From Pseudoalteromonas sp. P1-25 (GTDB taxonomy: Bacteria > Pseudomonadota > Gammaproteobacteria > Enterobacterales > Alteromonadaceae), in NCBI RefSeq assembly GCF_001401805.1, contig NZ_LKDW01000038.1, positions 1 to 38,158 on the forward strand: a DNA stretch of 38,158 bases. Direction: 5' to 3'. Shown piece after piece: positions 6,764 to 14,434 of this stretch; the stretch's first letter is position 1, and each line of letters starts with the position of its first letter. A program made the translations under genes and the position numbers. Under the pieces are notes generated by a model. That model searched no databases. It saw only the letters and a program-made list of their open reading frames with translations, and was not told where the DNA came from.

Positions 6764-8140
6764 TTAACATTCAATAATGTTTACCGCTAATCCACCGCGT
6801 GCGGTTTCTTTGTATTTTGTTTTCATGTCGTTGCCAGTATCAAGCATGGTTTTAATGACTTTATCAAGCGACACCTTTTGCTCGCCACTGCCACGTATTG
6901 CTAGGCGCGAGGCATTAATTGCTTTAATGGCGCCCATGGCATTGCGCTCAATACACGGTACTTGTACCAATCCGCCTACAGGGTCGCAGGTTAGGCCTAA
7001 ATTGTGTTCCATGCCTATTTCGGCGGCGTTTTCAACATGTACTACATTACCACCAACAATTTCGGTGAGTGCGGCGGCAGCCATTGAACAAGCCACACCC
7101 ACTTCACCTTGGCAGCCTACTTCTGCACCCGAAATAGAGGCATTTTTTTTGTATAAAATACCAATAGCCGCTGCGGTTAATAAATAGCGCGTGGCTATGT
7201 CGCGGTCCACTTCTTTAATAAACGTGTGGTAGTACATTAATACGGCCGGTAATATACCCGCTGCGCCATTTGTAGGCGCGGTAACTACGCGACCCCCCGC
7301 GGCATTTTCTTCATTTACAGCAAGGGCAAATAAATCCACCCAATCCATTGCTCTAAGCGGGTCATTGCTTACTTCTACATTTAATTTTAAATATAAGCTA
7401 GGTGCACGGCGTTTAACTTTTAAACCACCTGGTAAAATGCCCTCGGTGCGCATGCCTCGCTCTATACAGGCTTTCATAACTTGCCAAATATTAAATAGCT
7501 CGTCTTTAATGTCGTCTTCTTTGCGCAGCGTTTTTTCGTTATGCATCATTAAGGTTGATACACTCAAGCCCGACTCTTTACATAGCTCTAGCAAATCTTT
7601 TGCGCTTTCGAATGGGTAAGGCGCAGGGTTTTGTTCACGTATATCAAGGGCTGCTTGTTTTTCGTTTTCAAATTCTTCATCGGTAACAATAAAGCCGCCG
7701 CCAATAGAATAGTACACTTTGCTATATACTTTTTCGCCATTGCTTGAGGCAATAATTTCCATTGCATTAGAATGCTTAGGTAAGGTTTTACGACGATGAA
7801 AAACAATAGCTCCTTGCTTAGGAAAGTTCGCTTTATGGGTTTGGTTTAGGTATATCACTTGCTCTTTTTCAATAGTAGCAAGAATATCGTCAACTAAATC
7901 AGCATCAATTGTTTCTGGATCGTATCCTGCAAGTCCTAATATTACGGCTTTACCGGAGCCATGGCCTACGCCGGTTTGACCCAGTGAGCCATAAAGCTCA
8001 ACTTTTATATCGGTAACAGAAGTTAAAAGTTGTTGTTCTTGAAGGTCATTAACAAATAAGCGCGAGGCGCGCATTGGGCCAACGGTGTGTGACGACGATG
8101 GGCCAATACCAATGCTAAACATATCAAATGCACTGATCAT
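6764..8140 (-). CDS. sdaA: L-serine dehydratase (iron-sulfur, single chain)
   Basis: 458 aa. It converts L-serine to pyruvate and ammonia using a [4Fe-4S] cluster. Residues 1-150 form the small (beta) domain with SIGIGPSSSHTVGPMRA at 9-25. The large alpha domain follows. Cysteines 343, 385 and 396 (GCQGE, TCDPVGG, PCIERN) are the three expected cluster ligands. The protein ends in Cys458, matching the known Legionella-type enzyme whose C-terminal cysteine enters the active site as a fourth ligand. The positions agree exactly with that enzyme by my count. It lies 102 bases after nudL on the same strand, in the pabB-nudL-sdaA order known from E. coli. Confidence 0.97.
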   Translation of the reverse strand: MISAFDMFSIGIGPSSSHTVGPMRASRLFVNDLQEQQLLTSVTDIKVELYGSLGQTGVGHGSGKAVILGLAGYDPETIDADLVDDILATIEKEQVIYLNQTHKANFPKQGAIVFHRRKTLPKHSNAMEIIASSNGEKVYSKVYYSIGGGFIVTDEEFENEKQAALDIREQNPAPYPFESAKDLLELCKESGLSVSTLMMHNEKTLRKEDDIKDELFNIWQVMKACIERGMRTEGILPGGLKVKRRAPSLYLKLNVEVSNDPLRAMDWVDLFALAVNEENAAGGRVVTAPTNGAAGILPAVLMYYHTFIKEVDRDIATRYLLTAAAIGILYKKNASISGAEVGCQGEVGVACSMAAAALTEIVGGNVVHVENAAEIGMEHNLGLTCDPVGGLVQVPCIERNAMGAIKAINASRLAIRGSGEQKVSLDKVIKTMLDTGNDMKTKYKETARGGLAVNIIEC

Positions 8141-8242
8141 ATTATGGGTCTCTACTATATTTACTCAGCCCTGGAGCTGTTCTTTGAACGGTCGAGTATC
8201 ATAACGTTAATTCTATATTATGTAACTATTTGCCAATAAGTT

Positions 8243-8818
8243 TTAAACTGGTAGGGCAAGCTGTTTTGTAAAGTTTTTTATAATGCTAGCCGTTGCTCCC
8301 CACAGTAATCCGTGCGGTGTACTAAACCCTTGCAAGTTGATGTTTTTGCCAAATCGCTGAAAAGGAATGGGCTGCCAATTGGCCTCGTTTGAAAGCGCAG
8401 TAAGCGACAGTAAAAAGCTAGCTTGCACTTCATTATAATCATTCTCCCATACTGTGTGTTTATCAAGTAAACCCACAAATGGGCTAATGCTAAAGCCCGT
8501 TAGGGTAGAGTATTGCGGCAGCTGACCGAGCACTGTGACATGACTTGGCGCTATATTAAGCTCTTCATGTAGTTCTCGAAGCGCTGTGGTACGCAGGTGT
8601 TTATCGCTTTGCTCAAACTTACCGCCGGGTAAACAAATTTCCCCAGGGTGGTGATGTAAATAAGTAGGGCGTTTGCACAATAAAATATGCGCGTGGTTAT
8701 CAACATCAATAATAGGCAGCATAACCGCACTGGCACGCTTTTTACGGGTATCTTTTATTTGATTTGGCGCGGCAGTAGGGCTTAGCTGAAACCGCGCCAT
8801 AATATGTTCACTATTCAA
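8243..8818 (-). CDS. nudL: Nudix hydrolase, CoA pyrophosphatase-like (NudL/YeaB)
   Basis: 191 aa from a TTG at 8818. The Nudix box spans LPGGKFEQSDKHL to TTALRELHEELNI (residues 63-89), with the metal-binding RE..EE at 81-86. The aspartate-for-glutamate change in the first part of the box is also seen in NudL. The upstream LLCKRPTYLHHHPGEICLPGG resembles the CoA-pyrophosphatase signature. The predicted reaction splits CoA or related dinucleotides. Start choice is uncertain: TTG at 8818 gives a 6-base gap after pabB and residues that align with the longer E. coli N-terminus; ATG at 8800 is the alternative. Neither has a good ribosome site, so translation is probably coupled to pabB. Confidence 0.9.
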   Translation of the reverse strand: MNSEHIMARFQLSPTAAPNQIKDTRKKRASAVMLPIIDVDNHAHILLCKRPTYLHHHPGEICLPGGKFEQSDKHLRTTALRELHEELNIAPSHVTVLGQLPQYSTLTGFSISPFVGLLDKHTVWENDYNEVQASFLLSLTALSNEANWQPIPFQRFGKNINLQGFSTPHGLLWGATASIIKNFTKQLALPV

Positions 8819-8824
8819 AGCGTT

Positions 8825-10171
8825 CTACTGTTTTAATAAAGGAAGTATTTTATTCACTTTATCGTATGTTTCTTGGTATTCCAATTCGACTTTAGAATCA
8901 GCGACAATACCCCCGCCGGCCCAGCAATAAATATGCTCGTTATGACAAACCAATGTACGGATTGTAATACTGGTGTCCATATTACCGCATGCGCTTAAAT
9001 ACCCTATAGAGCCACAGTAAATACTCCGTCTATGAGGCTCTAGCTCTTCAATTATTTCCATTGCTCTAATTTTCGGTGCACCGGTGATTGACCCTCCGGG
9101 AAAGGCAGCTTCAAGTTGATCAACACACGTTTTATCCTCATCGAGCTCGGCCGTGACAGTGCTCACTAAGTGATGAACAGCCGGAAAGCTCTCAATAGCA
9201 AACAGTGAGGGCACCTTTACAGAGCCAGGCTTTGCCACTTTGCCTAAATCGTTACGCAGTAAATCAACAATCATTACGTTTTCTGCGCGGTCTTTGGTTG
9301 AGTTTTCAAGGGCCCTGGCTTGTTGTTGGTCTGCGATGGCATCGGCCATACGTGGCAAAGTGCCTTTGATAGGTTTTGTTTCAACTATGTTGTCGTGAAC
9401 TGCAATAAAGCGCTCGGGCGATATTGATAAAATGGCACCACCTGGGTGGTTTATGAAGCTAGAGAACGGCGCTTTATTTGCTACACGTAATATTTTATAG
9501 GCTTGGAAAGGATCGCCTTTAAAGCTAGCACTAAAGCGTTGCGCGAGGTTGATTTGATAGCAATCACCACTTTTTAAATAATCTTGTATTTGCGCAAATT
9601 TATCAGCGTATTCATGTTCGCTCATATTTGATTGCCAATCACTGGTGAGCGAAAAGTGTGCAGGAGCTATATCGTTTGTTAAATATTGCTGGTAAAGCGC
9701 TAAACGATTCACCTTTGGTTGAGAAACGTAAAACCAGCTTTGCTGGCGTTTATCAAATATTAGCGCATCTAAATAAAAACCAATGGCCATTTGTGGCAAT
9801 GCTATATCGTGTTTTGCCGTGCTTGGCATGTGCTCAATAATACGGCCTAAGTCGTAACCAAAATAACCAAGCCAGCCGCCATTAAAGGGCAGATTATTAG
9901 CGGCTTTTTGCGCGCTAAGTTTACTTAGCTCATCGTTCATTATTGTAAAGGGATTACGTGAGTCAAGTTGTTGATTAAATACGCTTTGATTGTTATTGAC
10001 TTCTAAAATAGCGTGGGGCTCTATCGCAATAATATCGTAGCGACTATTTATGTGCTCGCTATTGGCTGAGTCTAGTAATACGGCATAGGGTAAATGCGCA
10101 AAATGCGCGAAAACATCAATGCAGTTTTGTGTTATGGCTAATTTTACACAATTTTTTTCATTGTTTAGCAT
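8825..10171 (-). CDS. pabB: Aminodeoxychorismate synthase component I
   Basis: 448 aa, typical for PabB. With a PabA glutaminase subunit it converts chorismate to 4-amino-4-deoxychorismate on the p-aminobenzoate/folate path. The chorismate-binding domain fills the C-terminal two thirds. It has the diagnostic PIKGT motif (267-271; Lys269 is the nucleophile that separates PabB from anthranilate synthase, which has Ala there). DRAENVMIVDLLRNDLG, FPGGSITGAPKIRAMEII and YCGSIGYLSACGNMDTSI are the other conserved blocks. The N-terminal domain contains FNGGWLGYFGYDLGR. GGGG lies 8 bases before the ATG. First gene of the probable pabB-nudL-sdaA transcript. Confidence 0.96.
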   Translation of the reverse strand: MLNNEKNCVKLAITQNCIDVFAHFAHLPYAVLLDSANSEHINSRYDIIAIEPHAILEVNNNQSVFNQQLDSRNPFTIMNDELSKLSAQKAANNLPFNGGWLGYFGYDLGRIIEHMPSTAKHDIALPQMAIGFYLDALIFDKRQQSWFYVSQPKVNRLALYQQYLTNDIAPAHFSLTSDWQSNMSEHEYADKFAQIQDYLKSGDCYQINLAQRFSASFKGDPFQAYKILRVANKAPFSSFINHPGGAILSISPERFIAVHDNIVETKPIKGTLPRMADAIADQQQARALENSTKDRAENVMIVDLLRNDLGKVAKPGSVKVPSLFAIESFPAVHHLVSTVTAELDEDKTCVDQLEAAFPGGSITGAPKIRAMEIIEELEPHRRSIYCGSIGYLSACGNMDTSITIRTLVCHNEHIYCWAGGGIVADSKVELEYQETYDKVNKILPLLKQ

Positions 10172-10304
10172 TTACTGCCCCTTTAAGAACTGGCTCGAAA
10201 CGGGCTGGGAGGGTATCATAAGTCAAATTTTTTTGGCAGCGTTTAGTATCAAATCTACGTTGTAATTAAAACAGTGCAAACCACCGTCACCGGTTTGGTA
10301 TAGA

Positions 10305-10320
10305 TTACGCTTAAGCGTAA
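10305..10320. promoter_or_regulatory. Perfect 16-bp palindrome upstream of fumarase
   Basis: TTACGCTTAAGCGTAA is a perfect palindrome 21 bases before the fumarase ATG and directly after a -10-like TATAGAT (10299-10305). Its position at the probable transcription start suggests a repressor operator. No regulator is identified. A poor -35 is visible. Confidence 0.5.
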
Positions 10321-10340
10321 CGCTAACTTAAGGAACCACT

Positions 10341-11867
10341 ATGAGTACAATCCGTCAGCAAGACTTTATTGATAGCATTGAAGATGCGTTGCAATATATT
10401 TCTTTTTATCACCCTCTTGATTTTGTTCAAGCGCTAGAAAAAGCCTATAACAAAGAACAAAGCAAGGCTGCAAAAGATGCAATCGCGCAAATTTTAATTA
10501 ACTCGCGTATGTCGGCTGAAGGCAAGCGTCCATTGTGTCAAGACACGGGTATTATTACCTGTTTTGTAAAAGTAGGGATGGATGTAAAGTGGGATAAAAC
10601 AGATTTAACTGTACAACAAATGGTTGATGAAGGCACACGTCGCGCATATTTAAACCCAGATAATCCACTACGCGCTTCTATTGTAGCTGACCCTGCAGGC
10701 ACACGTAAAAACACCAAAGACAATACCCCATCAGTTGTTCATATTGACTTAGTGCTAGGTAGCGAAGTAGAAGTAATGGTTGCAGCGAAAGGCGGCGGCT
10801 CAGAGAACAAAAGTAAAATGGTTATGCTAAACCCATCAGACGACGTCGCTGCGTGGGTAGAAAAAACGCTACCAACGATGGGCGCAGGCTGGTGTCCGCC
10901 TGGCATGCTAGGTATAGGTATTGGTGGCACCGCCGAAAAAGCAGCAGTAATGGCCAAAGAGTCGTTAATGGACCCTGTTGATATTCATGAGCTAATGGAG
11001 CGCGGTGCACAAACAACAGAAGAAAAATTACGTTTAGAAATTTTTGAACGTGCTAACAAGCTAGGTATTGGTGCACAAGGTTTAGGTGGTTTAACAACGG
11101 TTGTTGATATTAAAGTAAAAACTGCACCTACACATGCGGCATCAAAACCTGTAGTGATGATCCCTAACTGCGCTGCTACGCGCCACGTACACTTTACATT
11201 AGATGGATCAGGCCCTGCAGATTTAAAAGCGCCTAAGCTAGAAGACTGGCCGGAAGTCACCTTTGAAGTAGGTGAAGGAACGCGTCGTGTTAATTTAGAC
11301 ACGCTAACTAAAGAAGATACTCGCGAGTGGAAAATGGGTGAAACTATTTTACTCTCAGGTACTATTTTAACAGGCCGTGACGCTGCCCATAAACGCTTAC
11401 AAGATATGATCAATTCAGGTGAAGGTTTACCTGAAGGCGTAGACTTCGATAATAAGTTTATTTATTACGTTGGCCCAGTTGATGCTGTAGGTGATGAAGC
11501 CGTAGGCCCTGCTGGCCCTACAACAGCAACACGTATGGATAAATTTACCGATATGATGCTAGAAAAAACCGGCATTGTAGGCATGATAGGTAAAGCTGAG
11601 CGTGGTCCTGCTACAGTTGAGTCGATTAAAGAGCATAAATCGGTTTATTTAATGGCTGTAGGTGGTGCGGCATATTTAGTATCTAAAGCAATTAAAAAAG
11701 CACGTGTGGTTGCCTTTGAAGATTTAGGAATGGAAGCAATCTACGAATTTGAAGTAGAAGATATGCCAGTTACAGTTGCTGTAGATAGCGAAGGTGCAAA
11801 TGCACACACACAAGGCCCTGCGATTTGGAAAGCTAAAATTGAAGAGCTAGACGGTAAGCTTAAATAA
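10341..11867 (+). CDS. Class I fumarate hydratase (iron-sulfur)
   Basis: 508 aa. It interconverts fumarate and malate in the TCA cycle using an oxygen-sensitive [4Fe-4S] cluster. The N-terminal alpha part carries RPLCQDTGIITCF around residues 62-74 (first cluster cysteine), GGGSENKSKMVML, CPPGMLGIGIGGTAE and PNCAATRH. The C-terminal beta part begins around 330 with LSGTILTGRDAAHKR and continues with YYVGPVDAVGDEAVGPAGPTTATRMD. Both halves that are separate proteins in some organisms are fused here, as in E. coli FumA/FumB. A good AAGG ribosome site precedes ATG 10341. The palindrome just upstream suggests specific regulation. Stands alone, with a strong terminator after it. Confidence 0.96.
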   Translation: MSTIRQQDFIDSIEDALQYISFYHPLDFVQALEKAYNKEQSKAAKDAIAQILINSRMSAEGKRPLCQDTGIITCFVKVGMDVKWDKTDLTVQQMVDEGTRRAYLNPDNPLRASIVADPAGTRKNTKDNTPSVVHIDLVLGSEVEVMVAAKGGGSENKSKMVMLNPSDDVAAWVEKTLPTMGAGWCPPGMLGIGIGGTAEKAAVMAKESLMDPVDIHELMERGAQTTEEKLRLEIFERANKLGIGAQGLGGLTTVVDIKVKTAPTHAASKPVVMIPNCAATRHVHFTLDGSGPADLKAPKLEDWPEVTFEVGEGTRRVNLDTLTKEDTREWKMGETILLSGTILTGRDAAHKRLQDMINSGEGLPEGVDFDNKFIYYVGPVDAVGDEAVGPAGPTTATRMDKFTDMMLEKTGIVGMIGKAERGPATVESIKEHKSVYLMAVGGAAYLVSKAIKKARVVAFEDLGMEAIYEFEVEDMPVTVAVDSEGANAHTQGPAIWKAKIEELDGKLK

Positions 11868-11888
11868 AGGTTTGCGTAATCTAATAAC

Positions 11889-11914
11889 AAAGCGAGCTTA
11901 GGCTCGCTTTTTTT
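11889..11914 (+). terminator. Intrinsic terminator after fumarase
   Basis: AAAGCGAGC, loop TTAG, GCTCGCTTT and a T-run. Confidence 0.92.
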
Positions 11915-12318
11915 GTATTCTTTAATAAACACACTAAAAAAAGCGCAAATCTCCTCTTTAAATAAACACCTCAGACCAGTTACGGTAAATCTGATTTTTT
12001 CTTCATAAACCTATACACTGTGCGCCTTTGCTGGGAGGGGAGCTGTGTAATACAAGGTTTACACTTGGCGTTACCTTTACGTTCACGTAAGTGTGAGCGC
12101 ACTTTTGAACGGCGGTGTTAGTTTTAAATTTAACTTATATGCCTTTTGTTGGATTTTATATCCATGTTTATACGATATATAGGTTTATTAATTCATACGG
12201 CTCACTTTTTAAGGGTTTAACTTGTCATTGTGTGGCCCCCTTAAAAATGAAGTGGTAAAGTTTCGTCAATTTCCAGCGCTCATCCCTCTCACGGGTAAAC
12301 TATTTTGGAGTAATAACA
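11915..12318. other. Non-coding region upstream of leucine dehydrogenase
   Basis: About 400 bases with no convincing ORF. It holds the CTTTACGTTCACGTAAG dyad (see 12076-12091), an ACACTT (12061-12066)/AAGTGT (12089-12094) outer pair, a purine-rich GGGAGGGGAGC stretch near 12033, and the ribosome site GGAG at 12306. The long leader suggests regulated transcription of the dehydrogenase gene. I see no RNA gene. Confidence 0.5.
12076..12091. promoter_or_regulatory. Candidate operator TTTACGTTCACGTAAG
   Basis: TTACGT and ACGTAA arms are symmetric around a TC centre, and outer ACACTT/AAGTGT arms add a second symmetry. It is 228 bases before the leucine dehydrogenase start. The shape recalls MerR-type operators such as those of LiuR, which controls branched-chain amino acid degradation genes in related bacteria; I am not certain of the LiuR consensus. 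Confidence 0.35.
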
Positions 12319-13359
12319 GTGGCTGTGTTTAATCAAGCTGAATTTGATAACCACGAACAAGTGGTTTTTTGTTCTGACGAAGCGTCAGGTTTAAAAGCAA
12401 TTATTGCCGTGCACAATACTAACCTTGGCCCTGCAGTTGGCGGTTGTAGAATGTGGGATTATGCAAAAGATGAAGACGCAGTATACGATGTGCTGCGCTT
12501 ATCTAAGGGCATGACCTATAAAAATGCAGTCGCACGTTTGCCATTTGGTGGTGGTAAATCAGTAATTATTGGTGATGCAAAAAAAATTAAGTCTGAGCAG
12601 TTATTCCGTGCTTTTGGCCGCCAATTAGAGCGATTAAATGGCAGTTACTATTCAGCAGAAGATGTGAACATTACCTGTGATGATGTTGCATTAATGAATA
12701 AAGAAACAAACTATGTACTGGGCCTCGAAGGGAAAAGCGGAAACCCGTCACCTTTTACAGCATATGGTACTTTTTTAGGAATTAAAGCAGCGTTACAGCA
12801 TCAGCGAGGTCATCAAGATTTTTCGGGTATTAAAGTGGCTGTGCAAGGCTTAGGTGCTGTAGCCTATGGTTTATGTAAACACCTAGCTGAGGCCGGTGCG
12901 CAACTATTTGTAACTGATATAAATCAAGATTCAGTAGAGCGTGTAGTTAATGACTTTGGTGCAACATCGGTAGGTATTGATGAAATTTACGATCTTGATG
13001 TTGATGTGTACGCACCTTGTGCGCTTGGCGCAACGGTTAACGATGAAACTATACCACGCCTTAAAGCAACGATTATTGCAGGTTGTGCAAATAATCAATT
13101 AGCACAATCTCGCCACGGTGAATTACTTCGCGAAAAAGGTATTTTGTATGCACCCGATTACGTTATTAACGCTGGTGGCATTATTAATGTGTATTACGAA
13201 ACTGCACCTCAAGGCTACAGTGAAGCGGCGTCTAATAAACATGTTGAAGGCATATACGATACGCTTACTGAAATTTTTGCGCGTAGTGAAAAAGAGCAAA
13301 AATCAACGCATTTGATAGCCGATGAGTTAGCGCAAGAGATTATTAAAAACGGTCTTTAA
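12319..13359 (+). CDS. Leucine dehydrogenase (Glu/Leu/Phe/Val dehydrogenase family)
   Basis: 346 aa, starting at GTG 12319 after GGAG at 12306-12309. It catalyses NAD-dependent oxidative deamination of branched-chain amino acids to 2-oxo acids. Catalytic residues are placed as in Bacillus leucine dehydrogenase: Lys68 in KGMTYKNA and Lys80 in LPFGGGKSV, with the substrate-binding loop NLGPAVGGCRMW at 35-46. The NAD-binding Rossmann motif VQGLGAVAYGL follows at about 175-185. VINAGGIINVYYE near residue 285 is characteristic. Monocistronic, with a long upstream region carrying a dyad and a terminator at 13378. Phenylalanine or valine preference cannot be excluded. Confidence 0.94.
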   Translation: MAVFNQAEFDNHEQVVFCSDEASGLKAIIAVHNTNLGPAVGGCRMWDYAKDEDAVYDVLRLSKGMTYKNAVARLPFGGGKSVIIGDAKKIKSEQLFRAFGRQLERLNGSYYSAEDVNITCDDVALMNKETNYVLGLEGKSGNPSPFTAYGTFLGIKAALQHQRGHQDFSGIKVAVQGLGAVAYGLCKHLAEAGAQLFVTDINQDSVERVVNDFGATSVGIDEIYDLDVDVYAPCALGATVNDETIPRLKATIIAGCANNQLAQSRHGELLREKGILYAPDYVINAGGIINVYYETAPQGYSEAASNKHVEGIYDTLTEIFARSEKEQKSTHLIADELAQEIIKNGL

Positions 13360-13377
13360 TTTAGCTCTATTATTTTT

Positions 13378-13406
13378 AAAAAGGCGTACTTTGGTACGCC
13401 TTTTTT
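13378..13406 (+). terminator. Intrinsic terminator after leucine dehydrogenase
   Basis: AAAAAGGCGTAC, loop TTTG, GTACGCCTTTTTT. Confidence 0.93.
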
Positions 13407-13446
13407 GTTTATACTTTATGGCGTTACCTTTAACCGTATGGATAAT

Positions 13447-14106
13447 ATGACTAATACAAACGCCTTAATGGAGCCAATTAATTTTGATACTTGGCCTCGC
13501 AAGCAACACTTTGAATTGTTTAAAAACTTCACCCAGCCATATTTTAATGTGTGTGTAACACTTAACGCCAAGCCTTTATTTGAATATTGTAAACAAAATA
13601 AACTGTCTTTTTTTCAAGCATATGTGCATGCCACACTAACAGCATGCCACGCCTATAACCCGATCATGCTAAGGATTATCAATGAGCGTCCATGGCGCTT
13701 AAAGCAAGTTAGAGCCAGTGTGGTAGAGCTTGCCAGTGATGATTCGTTTATATTTAGTTATTTTAATTATTCGTCTTGCTTTGAAGCTTTTTCTCAACAC
13801 GCGACTACTATAAGTGCTAATGCTAAATCTCAACCGTTATTTTCTCAGGCATTCAATCAAACCGAAGGGCAAGCTGATTTGATACATATTTCAGTGCTGC
13901 CATGGCTGAACTTTAGCAGTTTTTCGCATGCTTTTAGTGAAGGGAAATGTTTAGGCATTCCTAAGTTTGTGTTTGGTCAATATAACAAAACCACGGGACT
14001 AATGCCGTTTTCGATTGATGTGCATCATTCTTTAATGGACGGTTTACACGTCGCCGCGTTTATAAGCGTATTACAAGATAATATTAACAACTTTTGTAAA
14101 GATTAA
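13447..14106 (+). CDS. Chloramphenicol acetyltransferase-like protein (CatA family)
   Basis: 219 aa from ATG 13447 (GGA four bases upstream); ATG 13438 is possible. A start at 13405 would lie inside the preceding terminator, so it is unlikely. The C-terminal VHHSLMDGLH contains the catalytic HxxxD of the family (His194, Asp198, the positions found in type A CATs). Further CAT landmarks are INFDTWPRKQHFELF at the N-terminus, FFQAYVHATL, and ISVLPWLNFSSFSH (CATs have SxxPWVSFTSF here). The family transfers acetyl from acetyl-CoA to chloramphenicol; whether this chromosomal copy does so is unknown. Base composition resembles its neighbours, so there is no sign of recent transfer. Confidence 0.85.
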   Translation: MTNTNALMEPINFDTWPRKQHFELFKNFTQPYFNVCVTLNAKPLFEYCKQNKLSFFQAYVHATLTACHAYNPIMLRIINERPWRLKQVRASVVELASDDSFIFSYFNYSSCFEAFSQHATTISANAKSQPLFSQAFNQTEGQADLIHISVLPWLNFSSFSHAFSEGKCLGIPKFVFGQYNKTTGLMPFSIDVHHSLMDGLHVAAFISVLQDNINNFCKD

Positions 14107-14434
14107 TTAAATTTAGTTAATGCAATGTGTTTATTCGCTATGGTAGTATTTTTAATTAAATAAGTGGGTATAAGTTAATTTGTAACGATTAGCTGATACG
14201 TTTAAAAGGTGTGTTTAGCACGTATTATTTGTTGTTGACGCTATTGTTTAGTTTAAATTAAAGCGCTTGTTAGCGCTTAAACAAAGCATAGTGTACTCAC
14301 CCCGTGCGTATAGGGATTTTAGCACTTTGTTGGATGTACAGTTTAGATGTGACCAGTGCCGAGTAAATTCTTTCCCGCTACGCTTAAATAACGTTAAAAC
14401 GCTTACACAAGTAAAAGAATAACTAAGGCAGTTG
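14107..14434. other. Non-coding region upstream of the propeller-GGDEF gene
   Basis: About 330 AT-rich bases without a convincing ORF. A perfect hairpin AAGCGCT-TGTT-AGCGCTT lies at 14261-14278. It is not followed by a T-run on either strand, so it is more likely an operator or RNA hairpin than a terminator. No clear terminator is seen for the CAT-like gene. AAGG at 14425-14428 is the ribosome site of the next gene. Confidence 0.5.

Noticed and set aside
11741..11932. Minus-strand open frame across the fumarase end and terminator
   Set aside because: It runs through the terminator hairpin and shows no family resemblance.
13405..13446. Earlier start codon for the CAT-like protein
   Set aside because: It lies within the T-run of the preceding terminator and adds residues not found in the family.
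14261..14278. AAGCGCT/AGCGCTT hairpin as terminator of the CAT-like gene
   Set aside because: No T-run follows on either strand.
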